NCBI RefSeq assembly: GCF_002005565.1
Contig: NZ_BDJC01000032.1
Coordinates: 1 to 64,000, forward strand
DNA length: 64,000 bases
Reading direction: 5' to 3'
DNA from: Streptomyces sp. JHA26
GTDB taxonomy: Bacteria; Actinomycetota; Actinomycetes; Streptomycetales; Streptomycetaceae
Shown: one piece after another, positions 25,666 to 33,993 of the stretch
Layout of the letters: each line of letters starts with the position of its first letter
How positions within the stretch are numbered: the stretch's first letter is position 1
Position numbers and translations under genes: made by a program
Notes under the pieces: model-generated
Databases searched by the model: none
Told to the model about the DNA's origin: nothing
What the model saw: only the letters and a program-made list of their open reading frames with translations

Positions 25666-27279
25666 TTACGGCTTGGGCGTGGCGTGCGGGGCGCAGGTCA
25701 CGTCCCGGGCGTCCAGCTTGCCGGTGAGCAGGTAGGCGTCCACCCGTTCGTTGATGCACGGGTTGACCAGACCGGTGACGCCGTGGGAGCCGGCGTCCCG
25801 CTCGGTGATCAGGCGGGAGCCCTTGAACCGCTGGTGCAGTTCGACGGCGCCCTCGTACGGGGTGGCCGCGTCACGCTCGGACTGGACGATCAGCACGGGC
25901 GGGAGTCCCTTGCCGGTCTTCACGTTCAGCGGGGTCTGCTGCTTGACCGGCCAGGTGGCGCACGGCAGGTTCATCCACGCGTTGGCCCAGGTCATGAACG
26001 GGTGGTCGCGGTGCAGCCGGGTGTTGTCGCGCTCCCAGGTGCGCCAGTCGGTGGGCCACTTGGCGTCCGTGCACTCGACCGCCGTGTAGACGGCGTTGCC
26101 GTTCTCCGCGGAGGCGTTGCCGACGGTGTCGGACGGGTCCGGGGCGGCGGCGTCGACGAGGGCCTGGGTGTCGCCGGCGACGTACTCGCTGAAGACCGCC
26201 GCCGTGGAGGCCCACGCGGAGTCGTAGTACGGGGCGCTCTGGAAGAAGGAGATCAGCTCGGCCGGGCCGACGACGCCGCCGAGGGGCGCCTTCTCGGCGG
26301 TGGCGCGCAGCTTGAGCCACTGCTCCTGGACCTCGGCGCGGGTGTCGCCGAGGTGGTAGGTCGCGTCGTTCTTGGCGACCCAGTCCTGCCAGTCCTTCCA
26401 GCGGCCCTCGAAGGCGACGTCCTGGTCGAGGTTGGCCTCGTACCAGATCTTCTCGCGCGAGGGGTTGACGACGCTGTCGACGACCATTCGGCGCACGTGG
26501 TCCGGGAAGAGGGTGCCGTAGACCGCGCCGAGGTAGGTGCCGTAGGAGACGCCGAGGTAGTTGAGCTTCTTCTCGCCGAGGGCGGCGCGGATGACGTCCA
26601 GGTCGCGCGCGGTGTTCGGCGTGGTCATGTGCGGGAGCATCTCGCCGCTGCGCTCGAGGCAGCCCTCGGCGTACTCGGCGGCGAGCTTGCGCTGGGCGCG
26701 CTTGTCGGCCTCGGAGCGGGGCACCGGGTCCATCTTGGGCGCCTTGACGAACTCCTGCGGGTCGACGCAGGAGATGGGCGCGGACCTGCCGACGCCGCGC
26801 GGGTCGAAGCCCACGAAGTCGTAGGCCTCGGCGATGTCGGCCCACACCGCGCTCTTGCCGGTGACGCGGGCCGGGAAGCGCAGGCCGGAACCGCCGGGGC
26901 CGCCCGGGTTGTAGAGGAGCGCGCCCTGGCGCTCGGACTCGGTGCCGGTGTTGCCGATGCGGTCGACGGCGAGCTTGATCTGCTTGCCGTACGGCTTGGC
27001 GTAGTCGAGCGGCACGGTGACGTAGCCGCACTGGATGGGCTTGGGCAGGTTCCAGTCGGCGGGGCAGTCCTGCCAGTCGACGCCGGCCTTCGCGGCGCGG
27101 GCCGCGGCGATGGCGGCGCCGCGGGCCTCGCGGTCCCAGCCCTGTCCGTGGCCCCGGCCGGTGGCCGGGCTGGCGTCGGCCGCCGGTGCCGCGACGGCGC
27201 CGGCTATCAGCGTGGCGGTGACGAGAGCTCCGGCCGAGCCGAACGCCGCGGCTCTCCGGTGCAGCCTGGTCTTCCTCAA
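25666..27279 (-). CDS. tap: secreted tripeptidyl aminopeptidase
   Basis: 537-residue exported serine peptidase of the alpha/beta-hydrolase (S33) class that removes tripeptides from N-termini of peptides. The signal peptide runs to about residue 37 (LRKTRLHRR, hydrophobic core, AAPAADA). The nucleophile elbow GVSYGTYLG lies at about residue 240. The Asp is in VQSERDAATP and the His in ERDAGSHGVTG, within the C-terminal TAP-like domain. The start is an unusual TTG at 27279, chosen because GGGGAGGG lies four bases upstream and the signal peptide begins there; a longer in-frame start is possible. It belongs to the Streptomyces Tap/Slp family. Confidence 0.9.
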   Translation of the reverse strand: MRKTRLHRRAAAFGSAGALVTATLIAGAVAAPAADASPATGRGHGQGWDREARGAAIAAARAAKAGVDWQDCPADWNLPKPIQCGYVTVPLDYAKPYGKQIKLAVDRIGNTGTESERQGALLYNPGGPGGSGLRFPARVTGKSAVWADIAEAYDFVGFDPRGVGRSAPISCVDPQEFVKAPKMDPVPRSEADKRAQRKLAAEYAEGCLERSGEMLPHMTTPNTARDLDVIRAALGEKKLNYLGVSYGTYLGAVYGTLFPDHVRRMVVDSVVNPSREKIWYEANLDQDVAFEGRWKDWQDWVAKNDATYHLGDTRAEVQEQWLKLRATAEKAPLGGVVGPAELISFFQSAPYYDSAWASTAAVFSEYVAGDTQALVDAAAPDPSDTVGNASAENGNAVYTAVECTDAKWPTDWRTWERDNTRLHRDHPFMTWANAWMNLPCATWPVKQQTPLNVKTGKGLPPVLIVQSERDAATPYEGAVELHQRFKGSRLITERDAGSHGVTGLVNPCINERVDAYLLTGKLDARDVTCAPHATPKP

Positions 27280-27408
27280 GTGGCCCTCCCCGTAAGTGGA
27301 TCGACACGTACGGGGATCCTCGCGGCTGTGCACTCCCCGAGAACAGGGCCGCCACCACTTCTTTGCCAATCCGATAAACGGATAAGCCTGTCCGAGGGGC
27401 GGAGCGGT

Positions 27409-28170
27409 TCAGTCCAGGAGGGCCAGCGCCTCGTCCAGCAGCCGCCGCAGCCGCAGCGCGTCCGGCGCCACGGCCGTCACCAGCGCGGCCGGTCCGGCGA
27501 GCGGCATGACGGCCGCGCCCTCCCCGACCACGCGGGCGGCCGGCGGCGCGGTCGCGAACGACGGCCGGACGACGACCACCTGGCCGACGGCACGGTGACC
27601 GGCCAGCCCGGCGGGACCGTCCCAGCCGCCCGGGGCGCCGGGTCCGCAGGACAGTTCCTGGTCGAGGACGAGGCGGCCCGCGACCCGTACGGCGAGACGG
27701 CTGGTGAGCCGCCCCGGTTCCTCTCCGAAGCGCCCGAGCACCTGTTCCTCACGCAGCACGAGCCGGGCCGTGGGCGCGAGGTCGACGCGGGTGGTCACGT
27801 GCAGGTCGCTGCCGTTCGCGGAGATCAACTGCTCGGGAGCCCAGTGCAGTTCGGCGTCGTCGGCGACGGTGAGCCGGACGTCGTAGCGGGCCTCCGCCTC
27901 GTCCTGGCCCGGCAGGGCGAGGGTGGCGGCGGCGGAGCCGATCCGCAGCCTGGCGCCCTGCACCGCCTCGGCACTCACCGTGAAGCGGTCGCCGCCGAGC
28001 GGTCCGCTCATCGCGCCGACCAGCATCACCCGGGCCTCGTCCCCACTCCCCCGGGTCCGCCGCACCGCGAGGGGCCCTTCGCCCTCCAGCACGGGCAGGC
28101 GGGTGCCGCCGTGTCCGTCGCCGCGGGCGAGGATCCGCGCCCGCGCCCGGACGCCGCCCGGCGCCCTCAC
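27409..28170 (-). CDS. ureD: urease accessory protein UreD
   Basis: 253-residue UreD/UreH protein, the scaffold that binds apo-urease and recruits UreF-UreG for nickel insertion. Recognisable segments include LHWAPEQLISANGSDLHV, which aligns with the conserved P.Q.I....S core, and GGWDGPAGLAGHRAVG. GTG 28170 overlaps the ureG stop by 4 bases (GTGA). It is the last gene of the ureABCFGD operon. Confidence 0.88.
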   Translation of the reverse strand: MRAPGGVRARARILARGDGHGGTRLPVLEGEGPLAVRRTRGSGDEARVMLVGAMSGPLGGDRFTVSAEAVQGARLRIGSAAATLALPGQDEAEARYDVRLTVADDAELHWAPEQLISANGSDLHVTTRVDLAPTARLVLREEQVLGRFGEEPGRLTSRLAVRVAGRLVLDQELSCGPGAPGGWDGPAGLAGHRAVGQVVVVRPSFATAPPAARVVGEGAAVMPLAGPAALVTAVAPDALRLRRLLDEALALLD

Positions 28171-28844
28171 GCCGTCCACGCGGCGAGCCGGGCGCGCACC
28201 CAGTCGACGGCCTCCCCCGCGCCCGCCCCGCTCCTGAGCGACTGGAGGACGACGGGCAGTTCGCCGCGCTGCGCCTCGGCGTCGGCGGCCATCCGCGCGA
28301 GGTCGGCGCCGACGTACGGGGCGAGGTCGGTCTTGTTGACGATGAGCAGGTCGGCGGTGGAGACACCGGGGCCGCCCTTGCGCGGGACGTCGTCGCCGCC
28401 CGCCACGTCGATCACGAAGATCTGGGCGTCGACGAGTCCCCGGGAGAAGGTGGCGGTGAGGTTGTCGCCACCGGACTCCACGAGCACCAGGTCGAGCGGC
28501 CCGACCTCGTCCTCCAGGTCCTCGACGGCCTCGAGGTTGGCGGAGATGTCGTCCCGGATCGCGGTGTGCGGGCAGGCGCCCGTCTCGACGGCGCTGATCC
28601 GCTCCGGCGGCAGCACCGCCTCGCGGAGCAGGAACTCGGCGTCCTCGCGCGTGTAGATGTCGTTGGTGACGACGGCGAGGGAGAGTTCGTCGCGCAGGGC
28701 GCGGCAGAGGGCGGCGACGGTGGCGGTCTTGCCGGACCCGACGGGGCCGCCGAGCCCGATGCGCAGCGCGCGGCGGCTCCCGTCGGGCCGCCGGGCGTCG
28801 GCGGACACGGCGGCGGGTCCGTCGTGGTGGTGGTCGAGGTGCAT
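28167..28844 (-). CDS. ureG: urease accessory GTPase UreG
   Basis: 225-residue GTPase that powers nickel delivery to urease. The P-loop GGPVGSGKT lies at about residues 32-40, VTNDIYTREDA follows, then the metal-binding ETGACPHTAIRDD (CPH motif), VESGGDNLTATF and the guanine motif VNKTDL. The N-terminus HLDHHHDG is His-rich, as in many UreG proteins, and may hold nickel. ATG 28844 follows AGGAG. A 128-base gap with a palindromic repeat separates it from ureF, unlike the tight spacing elsewhere in the operon. Confidence 0.95.
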   Translation of the reverse strand: MHLDHHHDGPAAVSADARRPDGSRRALRIGLGGPVGSGKTATVAALCRALRDELSLAVVTNDIYTREDAEFLLREAVLPPERISAVETGACPHTAIRDDISANLEAVEDLEDEVGPLDLVLVESGGDNLTATFSRGLVDAQIFVIDVAGGDDVPRKGGPGVSTADLLIVNKTDLAPYVGADLARMAADAEAQRGELPVVLQSLRSGAGAGEAVDWVRARLAAWTA

Positions 28845-28903
28845 GGTGACTCCTGGGGTCGGCTCTCGGCCCGTCCGGTGTTCGGGGACGAGGCCGTCCG
28901 GGT

Positions 28904-28947
28904 CGAACGGGGGTTCCAGGGGGTGGAGCCCCCGGGGTCGGGAAAGG
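28904..28947. repeat. Streptomyces-type intergenic palindromic repeat inside the urease operon
   Basis: The segment contains GGGGGTTCCAGGGGGTGGAGCCCCCGGGG-like sequence (core 28911-28937) that folds as GGGGG/CCCCC around TGGAG. Similar 'GGGTTCCAGGGGGCGGAGCCCCC' elements are scattered in Streptomyces intergenic regions in my memory. It sits in the 128-base gap between ureF and ureG and could stabilise or attenuate the downstream message. Confidence 0.55.
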
Positions 28948-28972
28948 GAAGGGACGGCGGGGCGGGAACCCG

Positions 28973-29647
28973 CTACGAGGCGAACAACCGCACGGCCCAG
29001 GCGGCATGCGCCTGTGCCCCGATCTCGAGCAGCGGCGCGGACCGCGCCGGCAGCGCGTCCGCCCCCTCGCTCACGGCCAGGTGCGCCGCCTCCACGGCGT
29101 CCTGGGCCACGCGGTCCACCTCGGGCGCCAGCCGCGCGAGGACGGCGGTGGCGTCGAACGGGTCGAGGCCGAGCAGCCGGACGACCGCGGTCGCCGGTCC
29201 GCTCACCCCTTCGTAGGCGGAGCAGTACGCCGCGTCCAGGGGCCCGAGCCCGGCCGCGCGGGCGGCGAGGCCGAGGACGACGGGCTGGTGGGCGCCCTTG
29301 GGGAAGCGTCCGGCCAGTGCGTCGAGTCCGGGGTCCGGCCAGGTGGCGCGGGCGGCCCGCATGAACTGCCGGCCGAGCCTGCGCGCCACCGTCCGCAGGG
29401 CGGGCGACGGTGTGCGGGCGTCCGCGGCCCGGTCGAGTTCCCCGGGGTCGACGCCGAGGGCCGCGGCCGCCGCGAGGGCCGCCGTCACGGCTCCGCTCGT
29501 GTGCAGCCGCCCCCGGCAGAACTCCTCCAGGCTCGCGGCGTCGGTGATGCGTCCGGCCTTGACGGCGGCCTCGGCCCCGCCGGAGTGGGCGTGCCCTCCG
29601 GCGGGGAAGCGGCCGTCCGACAGGACGAGCAGTGCTGCGCGGCTCAC
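28973..29647 (-). CDS. ureF: urease accessory protein UreF
   Basis: 224-residue UreF, an all-helical accessory protein that acts with UreD and gates UreG GTPase activity. The N-terminal LLVLSDGRFPAGGHAHSGG matches the conserved 'L.D..FP.G...HS.G' block, and ALAGRFPKGAHQPVVLG lies centrally. GTG 29647 is nine bases after the ureC stop, so it is close enough for co-translation. The C-terminal AHAAWAVRLFAS ends the protein 128 bases before ureG. Confidence 0.9.
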   Translation of the reverse strand: MSRAALLVLSDGRFPAGGHAHSGGAEAAVKAGRITDAASLEEFCRGRLHTSGAVTAALAAAAALGVDPGELDRAADARTPSPALRTVARRLGRQFMRAARATWPDPGLDALAGRFPKGAHQPVVLGLAARAAGLGPLDAAYCSAYEGVSGPATAVVRLLGLDPFDATAVLARLAPEVDRVAQDAVEAAHLAVSEGADALPARSAPLLEIGAQAHAAWAVRLFAS

Positions 29648-29655
29648 GAGGGCAC

Positions 29656-31377
29656 TCAGAACAGGAAGTACCGCTGTGCGAGCGGCAGTTCCGTGGCCGG
29701 TGCGGGTTCGACGAGCTCGCCGTCGATGGTCACCGCGAAGGAGTCCGCGGCGACCTCGACCCGCGGCAGGGCGTCGTTCTCGCGCATGTCGGCCTTGGTG
29801 CGGCCGCGGGTCGAGCGGATGGGGACGAACTCCTTCCCGAGTCCGAGGCGTTCCGGCAGCCCGTCCTCGATCGCCGCCTCGGCCACGAAGTTCAGCGAGT
29901 TCATGGCCGGTGCCCTGCCGAGGGCGCCGTACATCGGGCGCGGCAGGACGGGCTGCGGGGTGGGGATGGAGGCGTTGGCGTCGCCCACCTGCGCGTGGAC
30001 GATCTGGCCGCCCTTGAGCACGACCTGGGGCTTCACGCCGAAGAACGCGGGCTCCCACAGGACCAGGTCGGCGAGCTTGCCGGACTCGACGGAGCCGACC
30101 TCGTGCTCGATGCCCTGGGCGACGGCGGGGTTGATGGTGTACTTGGCGACGTAGCGGCGCGCGCGCCGGTTGTCGGCGCGGGTGTCGCCGGACAGGAAGC
30201 CGCGTCGTCGCTTCATCACGTGCGCGGTCTGCCAGGTCCGCAGGACGACCTCGCCGATGCGTCCCATGGCCTGGGAGTCCGACGACATGATGGAGATGGC
30301 CCCCATGTCGTGCAGGACGTCCTCGGCCGCGATGGTGCTCGGCCGGATGCGCGACTCGGCGAAGGCCAGGTCCTCGGGGACGGCCGGGTTGAGGTGGTGG
30401 CAGACCATCAGCATGTCGAGGTGTTCCTCGACGGTGTTGACGGTGTGCGGCCGGGTCGGGTTGGTGGACGCCGGCAGCATGTTCGGCAGCGACACCGCCG
30501 TGATCATGTCGGGTGCGTGGCCCCCGCCGGCGCCCTCGACGTGGAAGGCGTGCAGGGTGCGTCCCGCGACCGCGTCGAAGGTGTCGCCGACGAATCCGGC
30601 CTCGTTCAGGGTGTCCGTGTGGACGGCGAGCTGGACGCCGGACTCCTCGCACACGTCCAGACAGGCGGAGATCACGGCGGGGGTGGCGCCCCAGTCCTCG
30701 TGGATCTTGAAGCCGAGGATGCCGGCGCGCAGTTGGTCGCGCATCGACTCCTTGGACGTGGTGCTGCCCTTGCCGAGGAAGCCGATGTTGACGGGGCTCG
30801 ACTCCAGGGCCGCGTACATCCGCGCGAGGTGCCACGAGCCGGGGGTGACCGTGGTCGCCTTGCTGCCCTCGGCCGGGCCCGTGCCGCCGCCGATGAGGGT
30901 GGTGACGCCGGAGGCGAGGGCCTCGTCGACGATGCCCGGCGCGATGAAGTGGACGTGTGTGTCGATGCCGCCGGCGGTGACGATCCTGCCGTTGCCCGCG
31001 ATGATCTCCGTCTCGGGCCCGATGACGAGTTCCGGGTGGACGCCGTCCATGGTGTCCGGGTTGCCGGACTTGCCGATGCCGGTGATGCGGCCGTCGCGGA
31101 TGCCGATGTCGGCCTTGACGATGCCCCAGTGGTCGATGATCACCGCGCCGGTGATCACGGTGTCGGGGGCGCCCTCGGCGCGGGTGGCGCACGACTGGCC
31201 CATGGACTCGCGCAGCACCTTGCCGCCGCCGAAGACCGCCTCGTCGCCGGAGCGGCCGGGGCCGCCGGAGCGGTCCTCCTCGATCTCGACGAAGAGGTCG
31301 GTGTCGGCCAGGCGGATGCGGTCGCCGGTGGTCGGGCCGAACAGGTCGGCGTAGGCGGCGCGGGACAGTTCAGGCAT
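29656..31377 (-). CDS. ureC: urease subunit alpha
   Basis: 573-residue catalytic subunit of nickel urease, hydrolysing urea to ammonia and carbamate. The nickel ligands and active site are intact: GGIDTHVHFIAPG, carbamylated Lys in GFKIHEDWG (about residue 220), HTDTLNEAGF, HAFHVEGAGGGHAPD, the flap MVCHHLNPAVPEDLAFAESR with its Cys and His, and SSDSQAMGRIGE. ATG 31377 is used because GGAGG lies about nine bases upstream; a GTG three codons earlier sits on that site. The start overlaps the ureB stop by 8 bases. Confidence 0.97.
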   Translation of the reverse strand: MPELSRAAYADLFGPTTGDRIRLADTDLFVEIEEDRSGGPGRSGDEAVFGGGKVLRESMGQSCATRAEGAPDTVITGAVIIDHWGIVKADIGIRDGRITGIGKSGNPDTMDGVHPELVIGPETEIIAGNGRIVTAGGIDTHVHFIAPGIVDEALASGVTTLIGGGTGPAEGSKATTVTPGSWHLARMYAALESSPVNIGFLGKGSTTSKESMRDQLRAGILGFKIHEDWGATPAVISACLDVCEESGVQLAVHTDTLNEAGFVGDTFDAVAGRTLHAFHVEGAGGGHAPDMITAVSLPNMLPASTNPTRPHTVNTVEEHLDMLMVCHHLNPAVPEDLAFAESRIRPSTIAAEDVLHDMGAISIMSSDSQAMGRIGEVVLRTWQTAHVMKRRRGFLSGDTRADNRRARRYVAKYTINPAVAQGIEHEVGSVESGKLADLVLWEPAFFGVKPQVVLKGGQIVHAQVGDANASIPTPQPVLPRPMYGALGRAPAMNSLNFVAEAAIEDGLPERLGLGKEFVPIRSTRGRTKADMRENDALPRVEVAADSFAVTIDGELVEPAPATELPLAQRYFLF

Positions 31378-31681
31378 CGAGGGCACCTCCGGTCGCGCCG
31401 CGCAGCCCCGCGACGACGCGGGCTCCCGCGAGGGGGATCAGCTCCACGTCGACCGGGATGCCGGGCTCGAACCGGACGGCGGTGCCGGCGGCGATGTCCA
31501 GCCGCTTGCCGTGTGCCGCGGCGCGGTCGAAGTCGAGACCGGGGTTGGCCTCGGCGAAGTGGTAGTGGGAGCCGACCTGGACGGGCCGGTCGGCGGTGTT
31601 GAGCACGGTGAGGCGGGTGGTCTCGCACCCCTCGTTGAAGACGACCGGCTCGTCGGCGAAGAGGATCTCTCCGGGAATCAT
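31370..31681 (-). CDS. ureB: urease subunit beta
   Basis: 103-residue beta subunit with the typical MIPGEILFADEPVVFNEG opening and VGSHYHFAEANPGLDFDR. It assembles with UreA and UreC into the trimeric enzyme unit. ATG 31681 is 13 bases after the ureA stop. Its end overlaps the ureC start. Confidence 0.95.
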   Translation of the reverse strand: MIPGEILFADEPVVFNEGCETTRLTVLNTADRPVQVGSHYHFAEANPGLDFDRAAAHGKRLDIAAGTAVRFEPGIPVDVELIPLAGARVVAGLRGATGGALDA

Positions 31682-31694
31682 GGTGTCGTTCCCG

Positions 31695-31997
31695 TCAGAC
31701 GATCGGTTCGTGGACGGTGACGAGCTTGGTGCCGTCGGGGAAGGTCGCCTCGACCTGCACGTCGTGGATCATCTCGGGAACGCCCTCCATGACCTCGTGA
31801 CGCCGGATCAGCTCGCGGCCCGACGCCATGAGCTCGCCGACCGTGCGGCCGTCGCGGGCGCCCTCGAGGATGTGCGAGGTGATCAGCGCGACGACCTCGG
31901 GGTGGTTGAGCTTCACACCTCGCGCGCGGCGCTTCTCGGCCACGTCCGCGGCCACATGGATGAGCAGTCTCTCCTGCTCGTGCGGGGTCAGTTGCAC
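31695..31997 (-). CDS. ureA: urease subunit gamma
   Basis: 100-residue gamma subunit. QLTPHEQERLLIHVAADVAE, LNHPEVVALITSHILEGARDG and VMEGVPEMIHDVQVEATFPDGTKLV-type segments are all conserved. GTG 31997 gives the standard 100-residue length and follows GAGGTGG, though at short spacing; a GTG four codons earlier is the alternative. It is the first gene of ureABCFGD. In Streptomyces urease is often controlled by nitrogen status through GlnR, but the upstream GTAAC elements here do not have canonical spacing. Confidence 0.94.
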   Translation of the reverse strand: MQLTPHEQERLLIHVAADVAEKRRARGVKLNHPEVVALITSHILEGARDGRTVGELMASGRELIRRHEVMEGVPEMIHDVQVEATFPDGTKLVTVHEPIV

Positions 31998-32009
31998 GTA
32001 CCACCTCAC

Positions 32010-32698
32010 AGGACATCACGCCGGGACCGGACGGTCCGGCTTCCGCGTCCACCGCGGCGGCTCCAGGTGTAACACACGGAAAGTAACCTGAACGCACCGC
32101 CGCCGTTCAGGAAACCGCAGGTGGAAGGGGGTGCAGAGGAAGGCTGCGGCACTTCCGCCCCGTCGCACGGTCTTGACCGACTGATTACCGGTTTGACCGA
32201 TCGATTACCGGTGCCCGGCGGCGGACTTCCGCATGCCCGCGATCCCCGGGCACCACCGCCGTCCGCAGGACGACCCGGGGGCCGTGTCCGGCACACCCAC
32301 CGCCGCACGGGGGACGGGACCGGCCGAACGGCGTACCCCCTTTCGGCGTAGGAACACCATGGATTTCCGGCCCTCCTCGCTTGCGCGATCCCCGCGCCCG
32401 AATGGCGGAATCTTTCATTCCCCCGCTGGTCCCGGGGTCGTCACGGCAGTCGACGGAGAGGCCGGACACCGACATGTCCACCCGAACGGCCGAGTGGTGA
32501 GTAACCACACAACATCCCGGTTCCGTTGGGATTTTCCGACTTCCGTGAGACAAGATCCATGACTGACGACAAGCCCCCGCCGCAGCGGTGGGGCGGTCCG
32601 GGCGGACGCCGAGTCCTGCCGCCGCCCGGACGACCGGTCGACAGGAGTGGATCGGCAGGAGTGGAGGACCCGAGCACGACGGGTCGCCGGAACGGACG
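32010..32698. other. non-coding stretch between ureA and the riboswitch
   Basis: About 690 bases without a believable gene: the open frames present lack normal codon bias, ribosome binding sites or recognisable products. It must hold the leftward ure promoter and the rightward promoter of the NlpC/P60 transcript. A 20-bp tandem repeat lies at 32173-32212. The region from about 32340 to 32560 is relatively AT-rich (TTTCATTCC, TTGGGATTTTCC), as expected for promoters. An unrecognised small RNA is possible. Confidence 0.5.
32173..32212. repeat. 20-bp tandem direct repeat
   Basis: TTGACCGACTGATTACCGGT is immediately followed by TTGACCGATCGATTACCGGT; the two copies differ only at CT versus TC. 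The 20-bp period is about two helical turns. It could be a pair of regulator sites for ure or for the rightward transcript. Each copy also contains a TTGACC -35-like hexamer. Confidence 0.8.
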
Positions 32699-32813
32699 CC
32701 TTCGCGACAGGCGCCGGGCCGAGCAGCCCTTGGGGTGAAGCCGCACTCGTGCGGCCGGGCAACTTCGCCAGCCCGAATCCGACAGGTCATCCTTCACAGG
32801 CGGCTGACGAAGG
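32699..32813 (+). promoter_or_regulatory. c-di-AMP riboswitch (ydaO/yuaA class)
   Basis: The leader of the NlpC/P60 gene carries the conserved ydaO-type blocks: GGGCCGAGCAGCC (32717-32729), TTGGGGTGAAGCC (32730-32742), the hairpin GCCGCAC-TC-GTGCGGC (32740-32755) and GCCCGAATCCGACAGGTCATCC (32771-32792), ending CACAGGCGGCTGACGAAGG. An outer helix can form between CCTTCG (32699-32704) and CGAAGG (32808-32813). The latter overlaps the GAAGGG ribosome binding site, so ligand binding could hide it. These switches precede cell-wall hydrolase genes in Streptomyces (established family knowledge). Folding was done by eye. Confidence 0.82.
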
Positions 32814-32820
32814 GTTGCGC

Positions 32821-33294
32821 ATGACTGCGCTCAATCGTGTCCCGTCGCTGATGGCCCGTGCCGGTACGGCCTCGGCCCTGACCATCGCCGCCGTGGGCGG
32901 CTCCCTCGTGGTTCCCGGCGCCTCCTCCGAGGCCGCCGCGGCGAGCCACGCGACGAAGGCCCTCAGGATCGCGGCCTCCAAGAAGGGCTCGCCCTACGCG
33001 TGGGGCGCCACCGGACCGTACCGGTTCGACTGCTCCGGACTGACGCTGTACTCGTTCAAGAAGGCCGGCAAGAAGCTGCCGCGGACCGCCGCGCAGCAGT
33101 ACAACAAGACCCGGCACATCTCCGCCAGGAGCCGCAGGGCCGGAGACCTCGTGTTCTTCCACTCGGGCCGGAGCGTGTACCACGTCGGCATCTACGCCGG
33201 GAAGGGCAAGATCTGGCACGCCCCGAAGACCGGGGACGTGGTGCGGCTGCAGAAGATCTGGACGAGCAACGTCTGGTACGGCCGGGTGAAGTGA
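32821..33294 (+). CDS. secreted NlpC/P60 peptidoglycan hydrolase
   Basis: 157-residue exported endopeptidase that cleaves peptide stems of peptidoglycan. The signal peptide is at about residues 1-41 (hydrophobic SALTIAAVGGSLVVPG, AAAA near cleavage). A single NlpC/P60 domain follows: YAWGATGPYRFDCSGLTLYS with the catalytic Cys, GDLVFFHSGRSVYHVGIYAG with the catalytic His, and IWHAPKTGDVV. ATG 32821 follows GAAGGG. No coiled-coil or LysM domain is present, so it is a minimal hydrolase. The c-di-AMP riboswitch immediately upstream ties its expression to cell-wall or osmotic signalling. Confidence 0.92.
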   Translation: MTALNRVPSLMARAGTASALTIAAVGGSLVVPGASSEAAAASHATKALRIAASKKGSPYAWGATGPYRFDCSGLTLYSFKKAGKKLPRTAAQQYNKTRHISARSRRAGDLVFFHSGRSVYHVGIYAGKGKIWHAPKTGDVVRLQKIWTSNVWYGRVK

Positions 33295-33378
33295 TCAGCC
33301 CGGGGCGGCGCCGGCGTCCTGACGCGCCGTCACCGTCCCGGGTGCGTGACACGGTGCTCAGCGGTTGACCGCCACGGT

Positions 33379-33993
33379 ATGGCCGACCACCGCCGCTGCA
33401 CCGCGCGCAAGGAGACACCGCTGGAGCGCGCCGACCGCAACTTCGTCGAGCTGCTCCAGGAACTGCGCGTCACCCGGACCGGCGTGCAGGTCCTCTTCGT
33501 CTTCCTGCTGTCCCTGGCCTTCACGTCGCGCTTCCCGGAGCTCGACACGGTCCAGCGCGTCGTCTACGTCACCACGCTGCTGTTCGCGGTGCTCGCCGCG
33601 ACGCTGTTCACGGCCCCGGCCGCGCTGCACCGCTCCCTCTTCCAGCACGGCGCCAAGGAGCGCATCGTGCGGGTGTCCTCGCGGCTCGCCACGCTCGGCC
33701 TGGGCGTGCTGGTGCTCGCGTTCACCGGCTCGGTGATGCTCGTGGTCGACGTGACCACCGGACGGACCGGCGGAGCGGCCGCCGGTGCGGCGACCCTGCT
33801 GGTCCGCCTCGGCCTGTGGTGGCTGCTCCCCCGCCTGGTCCGGCGGGCCCACCTGGCCGGTGGACACCGCGCCGCCGAACGGCGTCCGGCGGCGGAACCG
33901 GCCGCCGGGGCCCGGGAGGAGGCGGTGCGGAGCCGCACGGCGCGGCGCTCGCCGTCCGTCACGCGCCGGGTGCCGTCCACGCCTCACCGCTGA
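33379..33993 (+). CDS. small integral membrane protein, DUF6328-like
   Basis: 204-residue membrane protein. The motif ETPLERADRNFVELLQELRVTRTGVQVLF precedes four hydrophobic segments (about residues 33-52, 56-80, 104-130 and 133-150). An Arg/Ala-rich cytoplasmic tail follows. I recall this N-terminal motif from the actinobacterial DUF6328 family of unknown function. The start is uncertain: ATG 33379 has no clear ribosome binding site. The 3' end overlaps the convergent HATPase gene by 10 bases. Confidence 0.72.
   Translation: MADHRRCTARKETPLERADRNFVELLQELRVTRTGVQVLFVFLLSLAFTSRFPELDTVQRVVYVTTLLFAVLAATLFTAPAALHRSLFQHGAKERIVRVSSRLATLGLGVLVLAFTGSVMLVVDVTTGRTGGAAAGAATLLVRLGLWWLLPRLVRRAHLAGGHRAAERRPAAEPAAGAREEAVRSRTARRSPSVTRRVPSTPHR

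Noticed and set aside
32060..32098. Possible GlnR box upstream of ureA
   Set aside because: GTAAC elements occur at 32069 and 32083, but the 14-base spacing and lack of GAAAC halves do not fit gTnAC-N6-GaAAc. Nitrogen control is plausible from family knowledge, but I cannot support the site.
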